The translations under genes were made by a program, and so were the position numbers. This document shows, one piece after another, positions 7,142 through 16,252 of a stretch of 64,000 nt of DNA. The stretch is from assembly GCA_045645505.1 (NCBI GenBank), contig JAZRIW010000005.1, positions 62,001 through 126,000 on the forward strand. The letters are read 5' to 3'. Source of the DNA: Fumia sp045645505 (GTDB lineage: Bacteria; Bacillota; Clostridia; Oscillospirales; Ruminococcaceae). The notes below the pieces were generated by a model. The model ran no database searches, was not told the DNA's origin, and saw only the letters and a list, made by a program, of their open reading frames with translations. Position 1 is the first letter of the stretch. Each line of letters begins with the position of its first letter.

Positions 7142-9337
7142 TTGAGTGCTTCAAAGAGAAAAGGTTTATTTAAAATTAAAGCTCCTGAATCCAAAAAACA
7201 AGTTTTAGGACATGCTTTAAAGTTTTTAGTAACTCTTCTGCTTATAGGTGTAATTACTTTTTGCATTGTTGTAACAGCAATGGTTATATATGTTATGAAT
7301 TTTATGGAAGTTGATAATGGTGTCAATTTAGATAGTATTGACCAGAGCATGACGACGATATTATATGCGGAAGATGACGAAGGCGGTATGATGGAAATCT
7401 ATCGTCTGTCAGGTGAAGAACGAAGGATAGTAGTTGATTTGGATGATATTCCACAGCATGTGCAGGATGCATTTATCGCAACTGAAGATAAGCGTTTTAT
7501 GGACCATGAGGGTGTTGACTGGTTCAGAACTGTAAGTGTAACGGTAAAGGCTTTGCTGAAGGGCGCAAATCAGGGTGGTTCTACCATTACTCAACAGCTT
7601 GTAAAAAATGCTACAAAGGATGATGAGGTTACTCCTGTAAGAAAATTGCGTGAAATATTCAGAGCTTTAGAGCTTGAACGAAATTATACTAAATCTGAAA
7701 TATTGGAATCTTATCTTAATATTATTTTCCTTGGAGGAAGGAATTATGGTGTAGAGGCGGCATCGCAGTATTATTTTGGTTGCCATGTTTGGGAATTGAC
7801 TGTGCCACAAGCGGCCTCTCTTGCAGGAATGACACGTTCGCCTAATAGCTGGCGTCCGGATACAAATCCGGAGAAAAATCGTGCAAGGCGCGATTATTCT
7901 CTCAAATGTATGCTGGATCAGAATATAATTACAAAAGAAGAATATGAAAAGTATATTGCTGAACCGGTTGTTACTGTTGCCGGAGGTGCAGATGATGAAG
8001 AAATATCTGCAGTAAAGGACGGTATTTCTTCGTATTTTGTAGATGCTGTTATTGAGGAAGCGTTGGCTGATTTGATAGAAAAGTATGACTGGTCAGAAGA
8101 ATATGCTTATGATCGTCTGAAAAATGGCGGATACAGAATATATACAACTGAAAACATTGAACTTCAAAGAATAGTTGAGAAGAAATTTGCTGATTGGAGA
8201 ACTTTTTCAAGTAATGAGATAAAGCCGGATAAAAACGGAAATGTTCCGGAAGCGGCATTTGTTTTAATGGATTATAACGGAAAAATTTTAGCTCTTGTAG
8301 GCGGAAAAGGAGAAAAAACTGAAAGTCGTGCATTTAATCGTGCGACAATGGCAAAAAGATCACCGGGTTCTTCAATGAAACCTATTGCAGTTTATGCTCC
8401 GGCTACGGAATATGACCTTATTAATTGGTCAACTATTTTGGTTGACGGACCTGCTACTATGATTGAGGGTAAGGAGTGGCCCAGTAACTATGAGAACAAA
8501 TATTATGGTGACACTCCGATTGTTGAAGCGGTAAGAAAATCACGAAATACAATACCTGTAAAAATTATCGAGCAGTTAACTCCTGAACGAAGTGTAGATT
8601 TTTTACAGAAAAAATTTGGAATAACTACTCTTGTTACAAGTGGAAGACAGAATGACTACGGACTTTCTCTTGCAATAGGTTCTTTGACAGAGGGGTTATT
8701 GTTAAAAGAACTTACTGCTGCATATGTTCCTTTTGGAAATGGCGGAAATTATTTCACTCCGATTACTTATACTCGTATTGAGGATTCAAGTGGAAATATT
8801 GTTTTAGATAAATCCTCTAAGAAATCAAGAGCTATAAGTGAGGATACCGCTTCTGTAATGAACAGATTGCTTTATGAGGTAGTAAATGGTGAAGGAGGAA
8901 CAGGTAAAGAAGCAAAAATGGGTAATATGCCTGTTATTGGAAAAACCGGTACAACTCAGGATTATTATGATTTGACTTTTGTGGGATTAACACCTTATTA
9001 TGTAGGTGGTGTCTGGACAGGATATGATGTTCCAAAGAGCCTTCCCTATCGTTCAATTTATGACCCTGATACAATCTGGAAAAATGTAATGGCAGAAATA
9101 CACAAAGATTTACCTGTTAAAAATTTTGAGTTAAGTTCAGATGTTGTGGAGCTTGAATATTGTACCGAATCCGGACTTTTAAAATCTTCGGCTTGTACAA
9201 GTGTCGCAAAAGGATATTACAAAACTAATGCGAAACCTGATATTTGTGATATAATTCATGGTGGCGCAAATGCCCCTTTAAATTCTGAAGAAAGCGGAGG
9301 AGGCGCCTCCCCTCTTGATGCACCTACGGTTGAATAA
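7142..9337 (+). CDS. Class A penicillin-binding protein (PBP1A-type glycosyltransferase/transpeptidase)
   Basis: Bifunctional peptidoglycan synthase, 731 aa from TTG 7142. An N-terminal membrane helix is followed by the GT51 glycosyltransferase domain: EDKRFMDHEGVDWFRT with the catalytic Glu, GGSTITQQLVKN, RKLREIFRALELE and YLNIIFLGGRNYG. The transpeptidase domain has SPGSSMKP (SxxK), SRN and KTGTTQDYYD. The TTG is chosen because AAAGGAG sits 8 nt upstream; an in-frame ATG at 7100 lies inside the promoter. The C-terminal tail is rich in Gly/Ser/Glu. Confidence 0.94.
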   Translation: MSASKRKGLFKIKAPESKKQVLGHALKFLVTLLLIGVITFCIVVTAMVIYVMNFMEVDNGVNLDSIDQSMTTILYAEDDEGGMMEIYRLSGEERRIVVDLDDIPQHVQDAFIATEDKRFMDHEGVDWFRTVSVTVKALLKGANQGGSTITQQLVKNATKDDEVTPVRKLREIFRALELERNYTKSEILESYLNIIFLGGRNYGVEAASQYYFGCHVWELTVPQAASLAGMTRSPNSWRPDTNPEKNRARRDYSLKCMLDQNIITKEEYEKYIAEPVVTVAGGADDEEISAVKDGISSYFVDAVIEEALADLIEKYDWSEEYAYDRLKNGGYRIYTTENIELQRIVEKKFADWRTFSSNEIKPDKNGNVPEAAFVLMDYNGKILALVGGKGEKTESRAFNRATMAKRSPGSSMKPIAVYAPATEYDLINWSTILVDGPATMIEGKEWPSNYENKYYGDTPIVEAVRKSRNTIPVKIIEQLTPERSVDFLQKKFGITTLVTSGRQNDYGLSLAIGSLTEGLLLKELTAAYVPFGNGGNYFTPITYTRIEDSSGNIVLDKSSKKSRAISEDTASVMNRLLYEVVNGEGGTGKEAKMGNMPVIGKTGTTQDYYDLTFVGLTPYYVGGVWTGYDVPKSLPYRSIYDPDTIWKNVMAEIHKDLPVKNFELSSDVVELEYCTESGLLKSSACTSVAKGYYKTNAKPDICDIIHGGANAPLNSEESGGGASPLDAPTVE

Positions 9338-9366
9338 AAGACGGATTTTCCGTCTTTTATTTTTTA
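9333..9366 (+). terminator. Terminator after the PBP gene
   Basis: Arms AATAAAAGACGGA (9333-9345) and TCCGTCTTTTATT (9349-9361) form a hairpin with a 3-nt loop, then T-rich sequence. The stem includes the PBP stop codon. Confidence 0.75.
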
Positions 9367-9382
9367 AAAGGTTGTGTAATTT

Positions 9383-10735
9383 ATGATAGAAAAAAATAAA
9401 ATATATACCGCAATAGTTGAAGATTTAACTTTAGACGGGAATGGCGTTTGTAAAATAGACGGGTTTGCGGTTTTCGTGCCTATGACTGCAGTAGGCGATG
9501 AAATTAAAGTGAAAATCGTAAAGGTTCTTAAAAATTATGGCTTTGGGATAGTGGAAAAGATAATAACTCCTTCTAAAAGTCGTATAGAAAATGATTGTCC
9601 TCATTTTAAGAAATGCGGAGGGTGTTCTTTCAGGCATATTTCTTATGAAGAGGAGCTTAAAATTAAAGAAAAATCTGTAAAGGATGCATTTCAGAGAATA
9701 GGAGGTTTTAATGTTGAACCTGAGCCTATTTTGGGTGCTTTACAATCAGATTATTATCGTAATAAGGTGCAATATCCTGTCGGAGTTGAGAATGGTGAAG
9801 CAATAGCAGGATTTTATGCTAAAAGAAGTCATAGGATAATAAAAATCGATAATTGTAAAATACAAAATAAAGCTTTTTCTGAGGTGTCAGAATGGATTTT
9901 ATCTTTTATAAACAATAATAAAATTTCAATATATGATGAGACTACTAAAAAAGGAAGCCTGAGACATATTTATCTTCGTATTGCCGAAAAAACCGGTGAA
10001 ATAATGGTTTGCCTGGTTTTAGCGAGTAAAAAATTTGCTTTTAAAGAAAAGCTTTCTTTAGAAATAACTAAAAAATTCCCCCAAATAAAAAGTGTTGTTT
10101 TAAACTATAATTTTAAAGATACAAATGTGATATTGGGCGATAAATATGAGGTTATCGCAGGCGCTGATACAATAACGGACATTTTTCTTGGCAGGGAATT
10201 TATTATTGCTCCGGCTTCATTTTATCAGATTAATAAAAATCAGGCGGAACGTCTTTATAATTTAGCGTTTGATTATGCGGATTTTAAAGGCGATGAATTG
10301 CTTTTTGATTTGTATTGTGGTATAGGTTCAATAGGGCTTTCAGCTTATGATAAAGTAAAAAGTATTATCGGTGTTGAGGTAGTACCTCAGGCTATAGAAA
10401 ATGCAATAAAAAATGCAAAGCTAAATAATGCGGAAAATGCACAATTTATCTGTGCGGATTCAAAAAAAGCGGCAGAGGAATTGCTTAAAAAAGGGTTAAA
10501 ACCTGATGTTGTTTTGGTGGACCCGCCGAGACAAGGTTGTGACAAGGAAGTTTTGGAAAATATTGTAGAAATGGCTCCAAAAAAAGTTTTAATGATTTCT
10601 TGCAATCCTTCGACTGCGGCAAGAGATGCAAAAATTCTTTGCGAAAAGGGATATAAGCTTATAAAATATGGCGGTGTTGATATGTTCCCAAGGACCAGCC
10701 ATGTGGAGTGCGTTGTGCGACTATGTCGGAAATAA
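9383..10735 (+). CDS. 23S rRNA (uracil-5-)-methyltransferase, RlmD/RlmCD (RumA) family
   Basis: SAM-dependent RNA m5U methyltransferase, 450 aa. An N-terminal TRAM domain (about 1-60) is followed by iron-sulfur cysteines in CPHFKKCGGCSFRH, the SAM loop DLYCGIGSIGLS, VDPPRQGCD, and the catalytic Cys in SCNPSTAARDAK. The protein ends HVECVVRLCRK. An alternative rlmD ending in the same register, VECCVLLCINK-stop, is found 2.2 kb downstream at 12866-12901. The present C-terminus therefore appears to be supplied by an inserted segment. Which uracil(s) it methylates cannot be decided here. Confidence 0.92.
   Translation: MIEKNKIYTAIVEDLTLDGNGVCKIDGFAVFVPMTAVGDEIKVKIVKVLKNYGFGIVEKIITPSKSRIENDCPHFKKCGGCSFRHISYEEELKIKEKSVKDAFQRIGGFNVEPEPILGALQSDYYRNKVQYPVGVENGEAIAGFYAKRSHRIIKIDNCKIQNKAFSEVSEWILSFINNNKISIYDETTKKGSLRHIYLRIAEKTGEIMVCLVLASKKFAFKEKLSLEITKKFPQIKSVVLNYNFKDTNVILGDKYEVIAGADTITDIFLGREFIIAPASFYQINKNQAERLYNLAFDYADFKGDELLFDLYCGIGSIGLSAYDKVKSIIGVEVVPQAIENAIKNAKLNNAENAQFICADSKKAAEELLKKGLKPDVVLVDPPRQGCDKEVLENIVEMAPKKVLMISCNPSTAARDAKILCEKGYKLIKYGGVDMFPRTSHVECVVRLCRK
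10701..10710. repeat. Left direct repeat (att-like core) in rlmD 3' end
   Basis: ATGTGGAGTG, followed by CGTTGTG, lies within the last codons of rlmD. The same decamer followed by TTGTG recurs at 12864-12873, bracketing the DUF262 gene. rlmD/rum-type genes are known integration targets for mobile elements in Firmicutes. Confidence 0.65.
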
Positions 10736-12873
10736 TAATTATTATACTAATTCAAACAAAAGGAGATTTACTATGGATGCTAATAAAATAAGACTATTAG
10801 AGTTTCTGGGGTCTGGTAAAAGAACTTTCAATATTCCTGTATATCAAAGAAATTATGATTGGAAACAAGAACATTGTAGGAAACTATTTAAAGATATTGA
10901 AAAAATTGCTTTAAGTAATTTTGAAATAGAACATTTTTTAGGTACAGTTGTTTATGTTGTATCCTATGTTCAACCTACATTTATGGAATTCGTGTTGATA
11001 GATGGACAACAGAGAGTTACAAGTATTACTCTGTTGTTAAAGGCATTATATGATGCAATAGAGGATGAAAATATTAAAGAAGATATTTATGAATCATATA
11101 TAATCAACAAAAGGGCACCTGAAGAATTAAGAATTAAGTTAAAACCAATTGAAAGCGATGCCCCTGCATACCAAAACATACTTGATAATGAAACAACTGT
11201 TTCAGATACTAACATATACAATAATTATCAATTGTTTAAACAAATGATTGAAGAATCATCAGTATCACCAGAAGATTTATATAACGCACTTAATAACATT
11301 GAACTTGTATATATACAACTTGAAAAAGATAAAAAATCTGAAAATCCTCAGCTAATATTTGAGAGTTTAAACTCTACTGGTTTATCGCTTACTCAGGCTG
11401 ATTTAATCAGAAATTTCCTATTGATGAATCATAGTTATGTTGAACAAACTGCTCTATATAAAGAGTATTGGGTTAAAATCGAAAAACTTTTGACCAATGG
11501 CAAAATTTCTGATTTTGTCAGAGATTATTTGACGATGAAGACAGCTAAAATTTCAACAAAAGATAAGGTATATGAAAATTTTAAGGAGTATGCTCAAGAC
11601 CCAGAAAATAATTTTGATGAACAAGGATTATTAGAGGACTTATTAGTATTTGCTAAATACTACTCCTATTTCTTATACTATAATTCACCCAACGAAAGAA
11701 TCAATTATTGTTTAGAACAATTTCAGCAATTAAAAACAACAACTGTATATCCAGTTTTGTTGTATGTTTTTGATGATTGTTATGCTTATAAAAATATTGA
11801 TGAAGAAGAACTTATAGAAACTTTGAATGTGCTATTATCTTATATTTTCAGAAGACAAATTTGTGGGTACCCCACTAATGCTCTTAATAAGATTTTTGCT
11901 AATTTGGTAAATGAAATTGAGGAATGTAAAACATCTGATACTTATCCAAACAAAATATTAGATGTACTGATTAAAAAAGTTTCATCTGGTACTTTTCCTA
12001 GAAATGAAGAATTTGAATATGAATTTCTTAACAAGGATTTGTATAAAAGTAAAATTGATAAATATACATTATGTCAGTTAGAAAATCATCTTTCAAAAGA
12101 GAAACTGTTTATATCTAACGAAATAACTATTGAACATATAATGCCTCAAACATTAACACCTCAATGGCAAATTGAGCTCGGTAAAAAGTATGAAGAAATT
12201 CATTCAAAATATTTACATACCATAGGAAATCTTACTATATCTGGATATAATTCTGAATTATCCAATAAGAGTTTTTCTGAGAAAAAGGAAATATTTAAGG
12301 ACTCCAATATATCTATTTGTAGAAGTATTTGCGACTTCAATAGTTGGAACGATTCATCTATTACAGAAAGAGGAAAACAGTTATTTGACACAGCGTTGAA
12401 AATCTGGCAATTGCCAGACAAATATAACTCTCACAAAGAGAATGAGGAAATTATTAGTTATACTACGCTTTATAGTTTGTTAACTAACATAAATATTACT
12501 GGTGAAAAGCCCAAACAACTTGTTTTGCTTGATATGGAATATAGCGTTTCTACTTGGAAAGAATTGTTAAGGGTATTGTGCAGAGAATTGTTTGAGTTAG
12601 ATAGTGCGACTTTCTATAATCTTGTAAAACATAAAGATTTTACAGGAAGAGAACGATATATTTTGAATAATTCCATTGAATCAATGAATTCTCCATTTAA
12701 AATTAGCGACAATCTATACATTGAAACAAATTTAAGTGCGTTAGATATTCTAAATTATTGTAAAATAATATGTAATCACTATCAAATTACTGATGATGTA
12801 TATTTTATGTTAGCAAGAAAATAAAAATTTTCAATTGATACTGTCGCAGACATCACATAACATATGTGGAGTG
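10711..12873. mobile_element. Putative minimal genomic island carrying one DUF262 gene
   Basis: A segment of about 2.16 kb lies between two ATGTGGAGTG repeats and contains only the DUF262/DUF1524 gene. Joining the sequence left of the first core to that right of the second restores an rlmD ending that reads SHVECCVLLCINK-stop. That is the arrangement expected after site-specific insertion with regeneration of the target gene end. No integrase is present, so the element would depend on one in trans or be a decayed remnant. Confidence 0.6.
10773..12824 (+). CDS. DUF262 and DUF1524 (HNH-like) protein, GmrSD-type defence nuclease
   Basis: 683 aa from the ATG at 10773, 7 nt after AAAGGAG; the longer open frame reading into rlmD is not used. 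The N-terminal DUF262 (about 5-240) has IPVYQRNYDW and the NTPase-associated motif DGQQR (77-81). The DUF1524 nuclease-like region holds EHIMPQ (about 454) and HTIGNLTISGYNSELSNKSF (about 482-501), the His-Me/HNH signature. A further 120-residue C-terminal domain (after about 560) is not named here. Proteins of this design include type IV restriction enzymes that cut modified DNA. Only this gene lies in the putative island, with no partner methylase or toxin. Confidence 0.88.
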   Translation: MDANKIRLLEFLGSGKRTFNIPVYQRNYDWKQEHCRKLFKDIEKIALSNFEIEHFLGTVVYVVSYVQPTFMEFVLIDGQQRVTSITLLLKALYDAIEDENIKEDIYESYIINKRAPEELRIKLKPIESDAPAYQNILDNETTVSDTNIYNNYQLFKQMIEESSVSPEDLYNALNNIELVYIQLEKDKKSENPQLIFESLNSTGLSLTQADLIRNFLLMNHSYVEQTALYKEYWVKIEKLLTNGKISDFVRDYLTMKTAKISTKDKVYENFKEYAQDPENNFDEQGLLEDLLVFAKYYSYFLYYNSPNERINYCLEQFQQLKTTTVYPVLLYVFDDCYAYKNIDEEELIETLNVLLSYIFRRQICGYPTNALNKIFANLVNEIEECKTSDTYPNKILDVLIKKVSSGTFPRNEEFEYEFLNKDLYKSKIDKYTLCQLENHLSKEKLFISNEITIEHIMPQTLTPQWQIELGKKYEEIHSKYLHTIGNLTISGYNSELSNKSFSEKKEIFKDSNISICRSICDFNSWNDSSITERGKQLFDTALKIWQLPDKYNSHKENEEIISYTTLYSLLTNINITGEKPKQLVLLDMEYSVSTWKELLRVLCRELFELDSATFYNLVKHKDFTGRERYILNNSIESMNSPFKISDNLYIETNLSALDILNYCKIICNHYQITDDVYFMLARK

Positions 12874-12901
12874 TTGTGTGTTGCTTTGTATTAATAAATG
12901 A
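12864..12901 (+). pseudogene. Displaced 3' end of rlmD with right direct repeat
   Basis: After the repeated ATGTGGAGTG (12864-12873), the rlmD frame continues from GTG 12866 as VECCVLLCINK and stops at TGA 12899-12901. This parallels the VECVVRLCRK-stop at the current end of rlmD. The fragment has no start and is too short to be functional. It is read as the original target-gene tail pushed downstream by the insertion. Confidence 0.6.
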
Positions 12902-12950
12902 TATAAAATCTGATTAGGCACTATTAATTTTGAGAGGAGAATTTAAAAAG

Positions 12951-13838
12951 ATGGGATATATTTTTTCGGGTATTGCTTTATTAAGTGGTGCTGTCAAAGG
13001 ATTTTGCGGCAAAAAAATAAGCAATCAGGTTCAGGATTTTAAAAGTGCGTCTTTTGCAAATATGATAAGAATGTTACTTTGTATAGTTATTGGCTTTTTT
13101 ATAATACTTGCAAATAAAGATTTGTATCATTTAAATTTAGATTTAAAAACAATTATAATCACTTTTCTTTCCGGTGCAGGAACAGCTATGTTTGTGGTTA
13201 CATGGCTTTTATCGGTAAAAAAAGGAATATATATGCTGGTTGAAATTTCTATTATGGTTGGTACTATTATTCCAATGTTGGGTAGTGCATATTTATTTGG
13301 AGAAGTAATTGAACTAAATAAATGGGCCGGATTTATAACTTTAGTTACAGCGGTTATTTTAATGGTTTCCTGCAATAATAGTTATTTAAAAAATAAAAGC
13401 ACTGTCAGCGGATATATTGTTTTGATTTTATGTGGTGCTTTTAATGGAATTACCGATTTTTCTCAAAAATTATTTGTTGAGAACGGAAAAGGAATTCCGA
13501 TTTCAGTATTTAATTTTTATACATATTTGTTTTCTTGTGTAATTTTATTTATTTGTTTTTTGTTTTTGAAATCAGATAAAACCAAAAGTGAAACAAATTA
13601 TAAATATATATTTATATACATTCCAATAATGGCTGTTTGTCTATTTTTGAATTCATATTTTAAAACAGAAGCGGCCAAACATCTTGATGCAGCTGTGCTA
13701 TATCCGTTGATACAGGGGTGCGCACTTATATTATCTACTGTGATGTCAATTGTATTTTTCAAGGAAAAAATAAATACTAAAGGAATATTGGGCATATGTC
13801 TTGCTTTTGCGGGATTGCTTATTATGAATATGCTGTAA
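12951..13838 (+). CDS. DMT-superfamily (EamA-like) transporter
   Basis: 295 aa, about ten hydrophobic helices in two homologous halves, typical of drug/metabolite transporters. It starts MGYIFSGIALLSGAVKGFCGKK. The second half contains AEAAKHLDAAVLYPLIQGCALILSTVMS-like helices (TEAAKHLDAAVLYPLIQG is visible), and the protein ends with FKEKINTKGILGICLAFAG, a common EamA tail. A TTG at 12930 is in frame, but the ATG at 12951 follows GAGGAG at a better distance. Substrate unknown. Confidence 0.85.
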   Translation: MGYIFSGIALLSGAVKGFCGKKISNQVQDFKSASFANMIRMLLCIVIGFFIILANKDLYHLNLDLKTIIITFLSGAGTAMFVVTWLLSVKKGIYMLVEISIMVGTIIPMLGSAYLFGEVIELNKWAGFITLVTAVILMVSCNNSYLKNKSTVSGYIVLILCGAFNGITDFSQKLFVENGKGIPISVFNFYTYLFSCVILFICFLFLKSDKTKSETNYKYIFIYIPIMAVCLFLNSYFKTEAAKHLDAAVLYPLIQGCALILSTVMSIVFFKEKINTKGILGICLAFAGLLIMNML

Positions 13839-13858
13839 TTATATAAATCAATATATAA

Positions 13859-13887
13859 TTGACAAAAAGAGGGTTTAATTGTATAAT
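13859..13887 (+). promoter_or_regulatory. Consensus sigma-A promoter
   Basis: TTGACA (13859-13864), a 17-bp spacer, then TATAAT (13882-13887): both hexamers match the consensus exactly. It lies 38 bp upstream of the APH-fold kinase gene. Confidence 0.85.
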
Positions 13888-13924
13888 TAGGTGGTTATTT
13901 ATAAGAAAAGGAGATGCTTAAAAT

Positions 13925-15010
13925 ATGAAATTACAGTATGCTAAAAATGCTTTAAATTATTTTCAAATTAAAGAAAAGGTTTTAAGCGTTGAGCCTTATG
14001 GAAACGGACATATTAATGATACTTACCTTGTGATAACAGAAGGGAAAAAATATATTTTACAAAGACTTAATACTAATATTTTTACAAAACCCGATGAGGT
14101 TATGGAAAATGTTTTGAAAGTCACATCGTTTTTGAAGGATAAAATTATAAAAGAGGGCGGAAATCCTGAAAGAGAAACGATAAATGTAGTTTTTTCAAAG
14201 GATAACAAGCCTTTTTACAGCGATGAAACAGGTTTTTATCGTATTTATTTGTTTGTAGAAGATACAATTTGTCTTGATAAGGTTACTTCTCCTCAGGAAT
14301 TTTATGAGAGTGCATATTCTTTCGGACATTTTCAGAATATGCTTTCTGATTTTCCTGCTCATGAGCTTACAGAAACCATCCCTTATTTCCATGATACTAA
14401 GAAGCGTTTTGAAAGATTTTGTCAGGTTGTAAAAGAGGACAAAATGGGACGTGCAGGTGAAGTTAAGAGTGAAATTGATTTTGTTATGGAAAGAAAAGAA
14501 CTGGCACAAGAACTTATCACTCTTTTTGAAAAAGGTGAACTTCCACTGCGAGTAACACATAATGATACCAAACTTAATAATATTATGTTTGATAAACCCA
14601 CAAGAAAAGGAATTTGCATCATAGATCTGGATACTGTTATGCCGGGACTTGCGGTGAATGATTTTGGCGATTCTATCAGATTTGGAGCAAGCACAGGTGC
14701 TGAAGATGAAAAAGATCTCAGCAAAATTTCTTGTGATCTTGAGCTTTTTGATGTTTACGCAAAAGGGTTCCTTGAAGGTTGTAATGGGAAATTAACAAAT
14801 AAAGAAATAGAGGCATTGCCGTTAGGCGCAAAAACTATGACTTTTGAATGTGGAATGCGCTTTTTGACTGATTATCTCGAGGGTGATGTTTATTTTAAAA
14901 TACATAGAGAAGGTCATAACTTAGATCGTTGCAGAACACAGTTTAAGCTTGTAAAAGATATGGAAGAAAAATGGGAAGAGATGAAAAAGATAATAAAAAA
15001 ATATCAATAA
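13925..15010 (+). CDS. APH-fold sugar kinase, N-acetylhexosamine 1-kinase-like
   Basis: 361 aa kinase of the aminoglycoside phosphotransferase fold. It shows the N-lobe GNGHINDTYLV, an ATP-binding strand with KYILQRLN, the catalytic Brenner motif HNDTKLNNIMF, and the metal-binding IIDLDTVMPGLAVNDFGDSIR. The combination of GHINDTY and DLDTVMPG is characteristic of proteins annotated as NahK or 'mucin desulfatase', which phosphorylate HexNAc at C1. It stands alone behind a consensus promoter and no other amino-sugar genes are near, so the substrate is inferred from family resemblance only. Confidence 0.78.
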   Translation: MKLQYAKNALNYFQIKEKVLSVEPYGNGHINDTYLVITEGKKYILQRLNTNIFTKPDEVMENVLKVTSFLKDKIIKEGGNPERETINVVFSKDNKPFYSDETGFYRIYLFVEDTICLDKVTSPQEFYESAYSFGHFQNMLSDFPAHELTETIPYFHDTKKRFERFCQVVKEDKMGRAGEVKSEIDFVMERKELAQELITLFEKGELPLRVTHNDTKLNNIMFDKPTRKGICIIDLDTVMPGLAVNDFGDSIRFGASTGAEDEKDLSKISCDLELFDVYAKGFLEGCNGKLTNKEIEALPLGAKTMTFECGMRFLTDYLEGDVYFKIHREGHNLDRCRTQFKLVKDMEEKWEEMKKIIKKYQ

Positions 15011-15046
15011 AAAAAGCTGAAGGAAATTTTTCCTTCAGCTTTTTAT
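15009..15046. terminator. Bidirectional terminator
   Basis: Arms AAAAAGCTGAAGGAAA (15011-15026) and TTTCCTTCAGCTTTTT (15029-15044) form a near-perfect 16-bp stem. It is shared by the kinase gene and the convergent serA. Confidence 0.88.
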
Positions 15047-15056
15047 TTTAAAAAGA

Positions 15057-16220
15057 TTAAATAATGCGAACTTTGATAACATCGGGGTCTGCAGTTAATT
15101 TATCAGCAAAAGAAGAATCGGTTTTTTCTGATAAATCTAAAATGGTGTAAGCAAAATCTTTCTTTGAACCATTAATCATATTTTCAATGTTGATTCCTGC
15201 TTCAGAGAAGATAGTGGAAATCTTTGACAAAGCCCCACTTACATTTTTATGAAGCACACAGAATCTCATAGCGCCACTCTTGGGGAGAGTTATATTTGGA
15301 TAGTTTACAGAGTTTACGATATTACCATTTTCAAGATAATTGATGATTTCTTCTGCTGCCATTTCTGCACAGTTGTCTTCAGATTCGGGAGTAGAAGCAC
15401 CCAAGTGAGGTAATGCAACTACACCTGCGTGACCAATTTGTGCATCGGTTGGGAAATCTGTAACATAAACAGTAACTTTTTTCTCATCTAAAGCATTTAA
15501 AATATCTTCTTCAGCTACAAGTTCACCGCGAGCGAAATTAAGGATTCTTACACCTGTTTTCATCATACTGATTGAAGATGCGTTGATCATACCTTTTGTT
15601 TCTGCGTTGCAGGGAACGTGGAGAGAAATATAATCACAATTTTCGTAAATGTCGCGTAAAGAAGTTGCGTGGATAACACTGTTACGCATACCCCAAGCGG
15701 CATCAACGCTTAAATAAGGATCGTAACCATAAACTGTCATACCTAAGCTTACAGCGGCATTTGCAACTAAAATACCAATAGCACCGAGACCGATAACGCC
15801 TAATTTTTTACCTTTGATTTCAGGGCCTACAAAGTTGCTTTTACCTTTTTCAACCAATTTTCCTACTTCAGCACCCTGACCTTTTAAGGTTTTAACCCAG
15901 TCCATAGCAGGAGCAACTTTTCTTGAAGAAAGCAAAAGGCCTAATAAAACGAGTTCTTTTACTGCATTTGCGTTAGCACCGGGAGTGTTGAAAACAACTA
16001 TTCCCTGTTCTGCACATGTATCAAGGGGAATGTTATTTACACCGGCACCTGCTCTTGCAATAGCAAGAAGAGATTTGGGCATTTCCATTTCGTGCATAGA
16101 AGCAGAACGAACTAAAATTGCTTCGGGATTTTCGATGTCATCTCCCCAGGTATAAAGATTGCGGTTAAATTTTTCCATACCAAGAGGAGAGATCTTATTT
16201 AATGTTTTAATGTTAAACAT
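15057..16220 (-). CDS. serA: D-3-phosphoglycerate dehydrogenase
   Basis: First step of serine synthesis, oxidising 3-phosphoglycerate with NAD, 387 aa. It shows the Rossmann loop GLGAIG within KKLGVIGLGAIGILVANAA, the substrate region NFARGELV and the catalytic His in LPHLGASTPESEDNCAEMAA. A C-terminal ACT domain (from about 318: MRFCVLHKNVSGALSKIS) suggests feedback control by serine. It follows serC by 32 bp on the same strand, forming a serC-serA operon. The start is preceded by AGAGG. Confidence 0.95.
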   Translation of the reverse strand: MFNIKTLNKISPLGMEKFNRNLYTWGDDIENPEAILVRSASMHEMEMPKSLLAIARAGAGVNNIPLDTCAEQGIVVFNTPGANANAVKELVLLGLLLSSRKVAPAMDWVKTLKGQGAEVGKLVEKGKSNFVGPEIKGKKLGVIGLGAIGILVANAAVSLGMTVYGYDPYLSVDAAWGMRNSVIHATSLRDIYENCDYISLHVPCNAETKGMINASSISMMKTGVRILNFARGELVAEEDILNALDEKKVTVYVTDFPTDAQIGHAGVVALPHLGASTPESEDNCAEMAAEEIINYLENGNIVNSVNYPNITLPKSGAMRFCVLHKNVSGALSKISTIFSEAGINIENMINGSKKDFAYTILDLSEKTDSSFADKLTADPDVIKVRII

Positions 16221-16252
16221 ATTAAAAGCCTCTTTTCATTTATTTAAAAGGA

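Noticed and set aside
10668..10772. N-terminal extension of the DUF262 protein into rlmD
   Set aside because: The extra 35 codons overlap rlmD in another frame and match no DUF262 N-terminus; ATG 10773 follows AAAGGAG.
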